NCBI GenBank assembly: GCA_036380695.1 | Contig: DASVEG010000029.1 | Location: 1 to 22,551, forward strand | Direction: 5' to 3' | Source of the DNA: DASVEG01 sp036380695 | GTDB taxonomy: Bacteria; Actinomycetota; Acidimicrobiia; Acidimicrobiales; CADCTF01 | Length of the DNA stretch: 22,551 bases | Shown: piece after piece, positions 1-6,997 of the stretch | How the letters are laid out: each line of letters starts with the position of its first letter | Numbering within the stretch: position 1 is the first letter of the stretch | Program-made: the position numbers and the translations under genes | The notes under the pieces: generated by a model | Databases searched by the model: none | Seen by the model: the letters and a program-made list of their open reading frames with translations, nothing else | Told to the model about the DNA's origin: nothing

Positions 1-341
1 GCGAGGTCGACGACGGACGCGGTCTTGGCCGCCGACATCCCCGCCCTGCGCATGTGCTCCTCGGGCGTGGCCAGCACCGCCTCCGGGGTCACCTCACCCG
101 TCGGCGAGCTCGCCGCGACCTCCTGCTCCCACCGCCCGTAGATCGTCGCCGCCGCCTTGCCCGACAGCTGCTGGAAGCAGATCGCGCGTGCGAGCGCCTC
201 GAACGGGGTGCGCTGCGCGGGGCGGATGCGGGGCGGGCCGATCGTCTCCACCAGCGCGGCCATGACCTCGTCGCGCTCGGCGAGCGCACGGGCGGCTGCA
301 GAATGGGTGACTCGGGGCACGAGCGGGAAAGCATGCACCAT
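1..341 (-). CDS. alkA: DNA-3-methyladenine glycosylase II (AlkA-type), 5' part only
   Basis: This is the N-terminal 113 codons of a base-excision repair glycosylase that removes alkylated bases from DNA; the gene runs off the left edge of the window. The visible protein contains FEALARAICFQQLSGKAAA, the signature that opens the HhH-GPD glycosylase fold in the AlkA family, followed about 50 residues later by RRAGMSAAKTASVVDLA, which matches the first part of the helix-hairpin-helix motif. The catalytic aspartate would lie beyond the edge. I chose ATG at 341; a GTG at 320 is an alternative that would free the intergenic region. The ATG at 341 overlaps the ATG of the divergent gene at 340 by two bases. 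No convincing Shine-Dalgarno sequence precedes either start. Family assignment is fairly sure; AlkA versus another HhH-GPD 3-methyladenine glycosylase is not settled. Confidence 0.75.
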   Translation of the reverse strand, partial: MVHAFPLVPRVTHSAAARALAERDEVMAALVETIGPPRIRPAQRTPFEALARAICFQQLSGKAAATIYGRWEQEVAASSPTGEVTPEAVLATPEEHMRRAGMSAAKTASVVDL

Positions 342-795
342 GCGCGCTGGAGGCACGGCAGACACCGCCCGGGAGATCCTGACCTCGTTCACGACGTGGG
401 CCGTCGTGGGCGCGTCGCCCGAGTCACACAAACCGGCTTCGTTCGTGCCCGCCTTCCTCCAGAGCCGCGGCTACCGCGTCATCCCCGTCAACCCGACGTA
501 CGCGGGCCAGCGCATCTTCGGCGAGACGTGCTACCCCGACCTCACGTCGATCCCCGCGAGCGATGGCGTCGAGGTCGTCGACCTGTTCCGCCGCTCCCAC
601 CTCGTCCTCCCCCACGTCGACGAAGCGTGCGAGATCGGTGCCAAGGCGATCTGGATGCAGGCGGGCATCGTCAACGACGACGCGGCCGCGGTGGCCAGGG
701 CCGCGGGCATGCTCGTCGTGATGGACCGCTGCCCGAAGGTCGACATCCCGACGCTGCTCGGTAATTCCTTCCGCGCCGGTCACGCGGCCGCGTAG
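340..795 (+). CDS. CoA-binding domain protein (YccU-like)
   Basis: A 151-residue single-domain Rossmann protein of the CoA_binding_2 type. AVVGASPESHKPASFVPAFL near residue 20 is the glycine-containing nucleotide loop, and GYRVIPVNPTYAG and a later IGAKAIWMQAGIVND are the other conserved blocks of the family. Members bind coenzyme A but have no established reaction; the length is normal for the stand-alone form. ATG at 340 gives the usual short N-terminus and has GGGAAAG about eight bases upstream; an in-frame GTG at 307 is possible but less likely. The gene is divergent from the alkA-like gene with overlapping starts. Its stop codon TAG (793-795) forms part of a possible -10 box for the following leader. 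The protein family call is firm; its function is unknown. Confidence 0.85.
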   Translation: MRAGGTADTAREILTSFTTWAVVGASPESHKPASFVPAFLQSRGYRVIPVNPTYAGQRIFGETCYPDLTSIPASDGVEVVDLFRRSHLVLPHVDEACEIGAKAIWMQAGIVNDDAAAVARAAGMLVVMDRCPKVDIPTLLGNSFRAGHAAA

Positions 796-798
796 CGT
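793..798 (+). promoter_or_regulatory. Possible -10 box (TAGCGT) for the leader of the MetRS-like gene
   Basis: TAGCGT fits TANNNT and lies six bases before the GTG at 805, the distance expected if transcription starts at the GTG and the message is leaderless. It overlaps the stop codon of the CoA-binding gene. The -35 region is weak (TTCCGC around 769-774). Inference from spacing only. Confidence 0.35.
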
Positions 799-804
799 TG
801 CGGC

Positions 805-897
805 GTGGACCGCACGCCTGAGACCGCGACGCCGACGGCGCCGCTCGTGATCATGCGCCGCCCGACAGGGCGGTCCACCGCGCGCAGCAGCCGCTAG
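805..897 (+). CDS. Candidate leader peptide (30 aa) upstream of the MetRS-like gene
   Basis: A short open frame starting GTG at 805 and ending TAG at 895-897, with no Shine-Dalgarno sequence, so it would be read from a leaderless transcript. Its predicted peptide contains the run PLVIM (codons CTC GTG ATC ATG at 844-855) followed by RRPTGR and a Ser/Arg-rich tail. The Leu-Val-Ile run followed by arginines recalls leader peptides of branched-chain amino acid operons in Actinobacteria, but the gene downstream encodes a MetRS-like protein and the Met codon is the one nearest the first hairpin. It is therefore read as a possible sensor peptide for charged tRNA rather than a functional protein. 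The start could instead be the internal ATG at 853. Expression is unproven. Confidence 0.4.
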   Translation: MDRTPETATPTAPLVIMRRPTGRSTARSSR

Positions 898-928
898 CGC
901 GATCCACGGCCGCCCCGAGGGGGCGGTC
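858..928 (+). promoter_or_regulatory. Candidate ribosome-mediated attenuator with alternative hairpins
   Basis: Four GC-rich segments can pair in exclusive ways: segment 1 CCGCCC (858-863) with segment 2 GGGCGG (868-873); segment 2 with segment 3 CCGCCC (910-915); and segment 3 extended (908-916) with segment 4 (920-928), a 9-bp hairpin with a GAG loop followed by GTTT. A further perfect 9-bp pairing exists between GTGGACCGC (805-813) and GCGGTCCAC (870-878). A ribosome waiting on the LVIM codons would cover segment 1, favouring 2:3 and preventing the 3:4 terminator-like hairpin. The U-run after segment 4 is short, so termination strength is uncertain. The arrangement is seen in the sequence; its action is inferred. 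Confidence 0.45.
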
Positions 929-971
929 GTTTCGCGTCACTCCTTCGGGGCCCGACCCCACAGGAGAACCG

Positions 972-2600
972 ATGCACGTCCTCGTCGCCGCCGCTTGGCC
1001 GTACGCCTCCGGCCCCCGCCACCTCGGCCACCTCGCGGGTGCGTTCCTCCCCGCCGATGTCATCGCCCGCGCCTCGCGCCTGCTCGGCCACGACGTGCTG
1101 TTCGTGTCCGGCAGCGACGAGCACGGCACGCCCATCACCATCGCCGCGGAACGGGCCGGCACCGGCGTCCGCGAGTTCGCGGCGGGGCAGCACGCGGCGA
1201 TCGAGCGCAGCCTCCGAGACGCGGGCATCTCCTTCGACCATTACGGGCGGACGTCGTCGGCCGTCCACCGGCGCGTGGTGCACGACCTGTTCCGGCAGTT
1301 GCACACGGCTGGGTCGATCGTGGAGGGCGAGCAGCGGGGCGCGTGGTGCGGCAACGAGCGGCGCGCCCTCCCCGACCGGTACGTCGAAGGCCGCTGCCCC
1401 CACTGCGACGCGCCGGACGCCCGCGGCGACCAATGCGATGCGTGCGGCGCGCTCCTCGACGCGGACGAGCTGCGCGACCCTCGCTGCCGCCTGTGCGCCG
1501 GCGCGGCCACGCTCCGCCCGCAGCGCCAGTTGTTCCTCCGCCTCGACGCGCTGCAGCCCGCCATCGAAGACTGGCTGCCGGGCTCGTCGCGCGGGTGGCG
1601 GAGGTGGGTGGCAGAAGAAGCGGCCGGCGCGCTCCGCGGCGGCCTCCGGCCACGCGCCATCACCCGCGAGCTCGAGTGGGGCATCGACGTGCCGCTCGAC
1701 GGGTGGCACGACCGCGTGCTGTACGTGTGGTTCGAAGCGGTCGTCGGGTACCTGTCGTCGTCGGTCGAGTGGGCAGAGAGCACCGGCGACCGGGACGCGT
1801 GGCGCGCCTGGTGGGAAGACGCCGAGTCGGTGCATCGCTACGCGATCGGCAAGGACAACGTCTGGTTCCACGCCTTGTGGTGGCCGGCGATCCTCGCGGG
1901 CGCGGGCGGGCTGCACCTGCCGGACGACGTCGTCGGGTCGCACAACCTGACCGAGCGCGGGCAGCAGCTGTCCGTCAGCCGCGACCACGGCACGTCGATC
2001 GCGGACGGCATCGATCGGCTCGGCGTCGACGCGCTCCGGCACGCGCTCGTCGCCGTCGCGCCCGAGACCTCCGACGTCGACTTCACGTGGGAAGCGGCGG
2101 ACGACGCCACGCGCGCGGGGCTCCTCGGTGCGATCGCGAACCCGGCGCACCGCGTGACGACACAGCTCGCGCGCCGGTTCGAAGGCCGCATCGACGCGAC
2201 CGTCTGGGCGGGTGCGCTCGGCGTCGCCGAACGTCGCGACGCGGCCGCCGCGGCGGACGCCGCCGTCCGCGCCTTTTCGACGGGATCGCTGAGGGCCGGC
2301 CTTCGCGCCGTGCACGACATCGGCAGGCGGGTGAACCGAACGCTCGCCGCACGCGAGCCGTGGGCCCAGCCGGAAGCAGAGGCCCACGAGACGCTGACCC
2401 TGGTCGCTCCGTGGCTCGACGCGCTGGCGGTCGCGTCCTCTCCCGTCGTGCCTGGCGTCGGCGCGCGCCTGCGCGCCGCGCTCGGCCGCCCGCCGCTCGA
2501 GGGCTTGCGCACCGCGCGCCTGCCTTCCGACCCGCCCCTCGTCCCCGCCGACCCGCCCACCCCCCTTCCTTCTGGGTCTAGAACGCAGAGATGGCGGTGA
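972..2600 (+). CDS. Methionyl-tRNA synthetase-like protein with degenerate KMSKS motif
   Basis: A 542-residue class I aminoacyl-tRNA synthetase of the zinc-knuckle MetRS type, which normally charges tRNA-Met in the cytoplasm. Visible are AAWPYASGPRHLGHLAG with the HIGH motif as HLGH (residues 17-20), SGSDEHGTPI, CxxC pairs at 142/145, 155/158 and 172/175, the GKDNVWFHALWWPA block near 293, and an alpha-helical anticodon-binding region. The first expected Cys pair appears as WCGNE, so it is incomplete. At the KMSKS position the sequence is QLSVS (332-336), with both lysines missing; the second lysine is important for catalysis in studied MetRS. The enzyme may be weak, specialised or no longer a synthetase, and the genome presumably has another MetRS. 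ATG at 972 follows AGGAGA. The last ten bases overlap the next gene. The C-terminal tail after about residue 510 is Pro-rich and looks non-conserved. Confidence 0.8.
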   Translation: MHVLVAAAWPYASGPRHLGHLAGAFLPADVIARASRLLGHDVLFVSGSDEHGTPITIAAERAGTGVREFAAGQHAAIERSLRDAGISFDHYGRTSSAVHRRVVHDLFRQLHTAGSIVEGEQRGAWCGNERRALPDRYVEGRCPHCDAPDARGDQCDACGALLDADELRDPRCRLCAGAATLRPQRQLFLRLDALQPAIEDWLPGSSRGWRRWVAEEAAGALRGGLRPRAITRELEWGIDVPLDGWHDRVLYVWFEAVVGYLSSSVEWAESTGDRDAWRAWWEDAESVHRYAIGKDNVWFHALWWPAILAGAGGLHLPDDVVGSHNLTERGQQLSVSRDHGTSIADGIDRLGVDALRHALVAVAPETSDVDFTWEAADDATRAGLLGAIANPAHRVTTQLARRFEGRIDATVWAGALGVAERRDAAAAADAAVRAFSTGSLRAGLRAVHDIGRRVNRTLAAREPWAQPEAEAHETLTLVAPWLDALAVASSPVVPGVGARLRAALGRPPLEGLRTARLPSDPPLVPADPPTPLPSGSRTQRWR

Positions 2601-3454
2601 TCCTCGGGCTCGCGGTTGCGGTGGCGTACGGCACCGCGGACTTCCTCGGTGGCGTCGCGGCGAAGCACACGCCGTTGGCGACGGTCGTCGTCGGGTCGCA
2701 AGCGATAGGGCTGCCCGCGTTGCTGCTTATCGCGCCGCTGCTCGACGGGTCGCTCACCGGCGACGTCGTACTGAGCGCGATCGCGGCGGGCGTCGCGTCC
2801 GCGTTCGCGATCACCGCGTTGTACGCGGGGCTCTCCCGCGGCCGGATGAGCGTCGTCGCGCCGATCACCGCGGTCGGCGCCGCCGCGCTTCCCGTCCTGT
2901 GGGGGATCGCTTCCGGCGAGCGGCCGTCGGGCGCGGCGATGGCCGGCGTCGGCATCGCGCTCGTGGCGGTCGTGCTCGTCTCGCGACAGGAGGAAGAGGG
3001 CGTCGTCGCAGCCACAGGTGGCGGCCATGCCCGCGTGCCCGCGCTCGCTCTGGCGGTCGGGGCGGGCATCGGGTTCGGGGTGGTGTTCGTCGTCCTCGGA
3101 GAGACGAGCGACGACGGCGGGCTCTGGCCGCTCGCGGTCGCACGCGCCACGTCTGTGACGCTGCTGACGATCGGCGCGCTCGTGCTTCGTGAGCGGCTGC
3201 TTCCCGAAGGTGGACTGTCGGCACCCGCCACCCGCACGATCGCGGCAACCGGCGTGCTCGACCTCACCGCCAACGCGTTGTTCGTGTTCGCGACCCAGCG
3301 GGGATTGCTCTCGCTCGTCGCGGTGATCGCATCGCTCTACCCCGCGGCGACCGTCGTCCTCGCCCGCGTCGTGCTCGCCGAACGCTTCGGTCGCGTGCAG
3401 GCGATAGGGCTCGGCCTCGCCGGCACGGGCGTGCTCCTCATCGCGGTGGGCTGA
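2591..3454 (+). CDS. EamA/DMT-family inner-membrane transporter
   Basis: A 287-residue membrane protein of the drug/metabolite transporter superfamily with about ten hydrophobic segments in two repeats, the standard EamA design. The N-terminal repeat carries GTADFLGGVAAKHTPLATVVV and the typical ALYAGLSRGRMSVVAPITAV; the second repeat ends in ASLYPAATVVLARVVLAERF, the conserved helix 9 region with the acidic 'AERF' turn, and a last glycine-rich helix. Substrates in this family range from amino acids to nucleosides and drugs and cannot be predicted here. Its ATG lies within the last codons of the MetRS-like gene (10-base overlap), so the two are probably co-transcribed and translationally coupled. 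Its 3' end overlaps the convergent minus-strand gene by 17 bases. Confidence 0.85.
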   Translation: MAVILGLAVAVAYGTADFLGGVAAKHTPLATVVVGSQAIGLPALLLIAPLLDGSLTGDVVLSAIAAGVASAFAITALYAGLSRGRMSVVAPITAVGAAALPVLWGIASGERPSGAAMAGVGIALVAVVLVSRQEEEGVVAATGGGHARVPALALAVGAGIGFGVVFVVLGETSDDGGLWPLAVARATSVTLLTIGALVLRERLLPEGGLSAPATRTIAATGVLDLTANALFVFATQRGLLSLVAVIASLYPAATVVLARVVLAERFGRVQAIGLGLAGTGVLLIAVG

Positions 3455-3773
3455 ACCGGCGCGCCCACCAGCCCGGGTCGCGCGCGTGCGCGTGGAAGTG
3501 GTCGGGGATCTGGCGCATGACCCGGTCGACGGAGTACGCGCCCTCGCCGAACAGGTCGGTCGCGACCCGCTCGAGGTGCCCGAGCATGTGCTCGACGTCT
3601 GCGGCCGGCGGCTCCGTTCCGTGGCGGTTCCAGACAACCATCGGCACCGAGCACACCTCGCACTCGGCGACCCAGCACACGTCGTCCTCGTGGAACCACG
3701 GCGTGAACCGGGCCGCCTCGCACAGCTCGCACCCGGCGACCTTCCCGTCGCCGCCCCCGTCGCCGGCGGTCAT
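3438..3773 (-). CDS. Small protein with two CxxC pairs, function unknown
   Basis: A 111-residue soluble protein. Cysteines form two pairs, C15-x2-C18 (GCELCEAARF) and C38-x2-C41 (ECEVCSVPMVV), which together look like a zinc-ribbon or similar metal site. Other notable blocks are TPWFHEDDVCWVAECE, NRHGTEPP and DHFHAHARDPGWWARRF, with three histidines near the C-terminus, recalling a HIT-like or metal-binding hydrolase fold, but I cannot assign a family with confidence. Its ATG overlaps the stop of the upstream secreted GH43-like gene in an ATGA arrangement (3770-3773), so it is probably translated by coupling from the trpC-trpF-GH43 transcript. It has no signal peptide and should be cytoplasmic, unlike its upstream neighbour. 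The 3' end overlaps the convergent transporter gene. Confidence 0.75.
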   Translation of the reverse strand: MTAGDGGGDGKVAGCELCEAARFTPWFHEDDVCWVAECEVCSVPMVVWNRHGTEPPAADVEHMLGHLERVATDLFGEGAYSVDRVMRQIPDHFHAHARDPGWWARRFSPPR

Positions 3774-5503
3774 CTCGACATGGCGACGACGGGCGAGTTC
3801 AACGGCGCACCGCCGGCGGAGCCATGGAACGGCGCGTCGCCCATCGCGAACACGCCACCATCCGATCCGGCGAACCAGTAGCCGCCCCCGGCCGGCGACG
3901 CCGCCGCCCCGACGATAGGGCGGTTCAAGCGGCGGCCACCGGTCGACCCCCGGAACGGCGCGGCGCCGAACGTGAACACCCCGCCATCGATGGCGACGAG
4001 CCAGTACCCGTCGCCCCACGGTGTCGGCATCATCCCCGTGATCGGAGCGTTGAGCGGCGTGCCACCGGTCGACCCGTAGAACGCGGCGTCGCCGAAGGTG
4101 AAGATGCCGCCGTCGGACGCGACCAGCCAGTAGCCCTTGCCGGTAGCCGTAGCGGCCATGCCGACGATGGGACGGTTCAAGGGAATCGATCCGGTCGACC
4201 CGAGGAACGCCGCGTCCCCAAAGGCGAAGATGCCGCCGTCGGACGCGACGAGCCAGTACCCGTCGCCGGTTGGCGTGCGCGCCATGCCGACGATGGGCCG
4301 GTTCAATCGGATCGCGCCGGTCGACCCGCGGAACGGCGCGTCGCCAAAGGCGAAGATGCCGCCGTCGGACGCGACGAGCCAGTACCCGTCGTTTGTCGGC
4401 ATGGTCGCCATGCCGACGATGGGCCGGTTGAGCGGCGACGCCCCCATCGACCCGAGGAAGGCCGACGCGCCGTACGCGAAGACGCCGCCGTCCGCGGCGG
4501 CCAGGCGGTAGCCGTCCGGCGACGGCGGCGCGGCCGACGACACGACGGGGAAGCCGTTCTCGAACCGCAGCGCGGCGGCGCGCATCGACCGCCGGCCACC
4601 GCTGCCGTACCCGACCCGGCTCGCGTCCCAGGCGTGGTACGTCAGCCGCATGCGCCCGTCCGGAGCGACGACGACGTCGGGGGCGCCAGGGCCAGCCATC
4701 CCCGCGCCCGAACGCAGTACCGGGCCTGCGCCCCACTTCGTGCACGGTCCGCTCGGGCCCGCGCACCTCGCGGCGCCGATCGCGTAGCTCGCGCTCTCCC
4801 AGTGGTTGCCGGCGAAGAACAACCAGTGGTAGCCCGCGGCCTCGACCATGGCGGGGCCCTCCACGATGGGGAACTCCCATCCCTGGTCTTGGCGGATCAG
4901 CTCGGTCGGAACGCCGGTGAGCTCGCGGCCGTCGGGCGTGAGCGGCTGCGACCAGATGCGCGTCGGCTCGCGCCCCACGATCCCCTCGGACTTGAAGAGC
5001 AGGTGCGCACCGCCGTTCGCGCTGGCGACGACGGCGGGGTCGATCGAACCGCCGCGATCCATCTGGCAGATCAGCGGCTGCGACGACGTGTCGCGATACG
5101 GCCCCTCGATCCGCGTCGCCGTCGCCCGACCGATGCACTGGAGGCCGGACGCCCGGTGCCGCGCGGCGAAGAACAACACGGCGCCCCCGACCCGTTCGAG
5201 GACCGCGGGAGCCCACGTGAGTCCGCGCTGGGCCCAGCTCGGCAGTTCGGGAAGCGCGTCCGGCAGGCGCGTCCACGACCTCAAGTCGGGCGACACCATC
5301 GCTTGCACGTTGCCGCCGGGCCCGTTCGTCGCGAACGCGTAGTAGATGGCCCCGGAGCGGACGACCGTCGGGTCGGGGAAGTCGGCCGAGAACAGCACGT
5401 CGTCGGCCGCCGCGGGGTTCGCAGGCACGGCGACGACCGCAGCGATCAGCGCGACGGACACCACGACCGCAGCGGTGGCGCGCGCGAGAAACGAGCCCGG
5501 CAA
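3770..5503 (-). CDS. Secreted GH43-like beta-propeller protein with six C-terminal 42-residue repeats
   Basis: A 577-residue exported protein. Residues 1-33 form a signal peptide with a hydrophobic core ending ANPAAA. Residues 35-325 resemble five-bladed propeller glycosidases of the GH43/GH62 type: ADFPDPTVV with candidate base D44, GSIDPAVV with D155, and PIVEGPAMV with candidate acid E215 are the expected acidic trio. This suggests hydrolysis of arabinan, xylan or similar polysaccharide outside the cell; the substrate is not deducible. Residues 331-577 are six repeats of exactly 42 residues built around GYWLVASDGGIFAFGDAPF, probably a second propeller or surface-binding module. The start is TTG at 5503 preceded by GAGG that overlaps the trpF stop region; it leaves a normal signal peptide. 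Being downstream of trpF by nine bases, it seems co-transcribed with tryptophan genes, an odd partner. Confidence 0.75.
   Translation of the reverse strand: MPGSFLARATAAVVVSVALIAAVVAVPANPAAADDVLFSADFPDPTVVRSGAIYYAFATNGPGGNVQAMVSPDLRSWTRLPDALPELPSWAQRGLTWAPAVLERVGGAVLFFAARHRASGLQCIGRATATRIEGPYRDTSSQPLICQMDRGGSIDPAVVASANGGAHLLFKSEGIVGREPTRIWSQPLTPDGRELTGVPTELIRQDQGWEFPIVEGPAMVEAAGYHWLFFAGNHWESASYAIGAARCAGPSGPCTKWGAGPVLRSGAGMAGPGAPDVVVAPDGRMRLTYHAWDASRVGYGSGGRRSMRAAALRFENGFPVVSSAAPPSPDGYRLAAADGGVFAYGASAFLGSMGASPLNRPIVGMATMPTNDGYWLVASDGGIFAFGDAPFRGSTGAIRLNRPIVGMARTPTGDGYWLVASDGGIFAFGDAAFLGSTGSIPLNRPIVGMAATATGKGYWLVASDGGIFTFGDAAFYGSTGGTPLNAPITGMMPTPWGDGYWLVAIDGGVFTFGAAPFRGSTGGRRLNRPIVGAAASPAGGGYWFAGSDGGVFAMGDAPFHGSAGGAPLNSPVVAMSR
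3773..4513 (-). repeat. Six in-frame tandem repeats, 126-bp period
   Basis: The 3' part of the GH43-like gene consists of six units with a period of exactly 126 bases (42 codons). The conserved Gly-Tyr pairs fall at residues 331, 373, 415, 457, 499 and 541. The middle units are most alike at DNA level (for example GACGATGGGCCGGTTCAA recurs), which suggests recent unit duplication or gene conversion, whereas the first and last units are more diverged. Confidence 0.85.
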
Positions 5504-5512
5504 GCGGCTACC

Positions 5513-6159
5513 TCAGCTGTCGATCTGCCAGTCGTACGGGTCGGCGCCGTCGCTTTCGTACGGCACCGTGGCCGCCGCCTTCGCGTTGGCGACGAACGCG
5601 CGCAGGCGGCGCGGGTCCTTCTTCCCCGGCGACGACTCGACGCCCGTCGCGACGTCGACGCCCCACGGCCGCACCTGCGCGATCGCATCGGCGACGTTGT
5701 CGGGGTCGAGGCCACCCGCGAGGAGCAGGCGGGTGCGCGACGGGACGTCCTCCGCGAGCCGCCAGTCGAACACCTGGCCCGAGCCCGGCGACGCCGAGTC
5801 GAGCAGGATCATGTCCGCGTTGTACTCCGCCGCCTTGCGGATGGCGGGATCGCCGGCCTTGAACGCCTTGAGGACGGTGGGGATGCGTGCCCGCACCCAT
5901 GCGGTCTGCTCCGGCGTCTCGTTGCTGTGCAACTGGGCGGCTCGCAGTTGTGCCTCGTGCACCGTGTCGACCACCCGCTGCGGCGACTGCCCGCGGAACA
6001 CGCCAACGGTCAGCACGTCGTGCGGCACGCGGCTCGCGATCTCGCGCGCCAGCGACACCGTCACCTGTCGTGGGGACGGGGCGAAGATGAAGCCGAGCGC
6101 GTCCGCGCCCATGGCGACCGCGAGCAGCGCGTCCTCCTCCGACGTGATCCCGCACACCT

Positions 6160-6169
<10 letters not shown>
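5513..6169 (-). CDS. trpF: Phosphoribosylanthranilate isomerase
   Basis: A 218-residue (beta/alpha)8 barrel that converts N-(5-phosphoribosyl)anthranilate to 1-(o-carboxyphenylamino)-1-deoxyribulose 5-phosphate in tryptophan synthesis. FVKVCGITSEEDA at the N-terminus contains the catalytic cysteine C6 and the IC(G)IT strand; GFIFAPSPRQ, GVFRG, ILLDSASPGSGQVFDW with catalytic aspartate D124, and the phosphate-binding LAGGLDPDNV and GVDVATGVESSPGKKD follow in family order. Length is normal, with a short acidic tail. GTG at 6169 is chosen because it begins exactly at the first beta strand; it overlaps the end of trpC by ten bases, implying coupled translation. A dedicated TrpF next to a his operon bearing hisA is notable in an actinobacterium, where PriA often does both reactions. 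Confidence 0.93.
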
Positions 6170-6936
<767 letters not shown>

Positions 6937-6944
6937 CGCTCACC

Positions 6945-6950
6945 AGGGTA
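6945..6950 (-). promoter_or_regulatory. Possible -10 box for trpC
   Basis: TACCCT on the minus strand, eight bases before the trpC GTG and in the 61-base gap after the lipoprotein gene. It fits TANNNT and would give a leaderless or nearly leaderless trpC message. The rest of the gap (6937-6997) is GC-rich without a clear U-tract terminator. Confidence 0.35.
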
Positions 6951-6997
6951 CCGGCGGCCCCTGCGCGCCCCGCGGCTCCTGCGCGTGCGCGGAACGG

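Noticed and set aside
865..884. T-box riboswitch core upstream of the MetRS-like gene
   Set aside because: AGGGCGGTCCACCGCG resembles the T-box consensus AGGGUGGNACCGCG but has extra bases, and no specifier stem with the expected order was found; alternative hairpins with a leader peptide fit better.
2570..2589. TTCTGGGTCTAGAACGCAGA as a second copy of the palindrome at 7817
   Set aside because: Only the first eight bases match well and its own symmetry is imperfect; it is kept as a weak resemblance, not a repeat copy.
3773..4513. CRISPR-like array because of regular spacing
   Set aside because: The 126-bp period is coding, in frame and encodes a 42-residue protein repeat; there are no short identical repeats with unique spacers.
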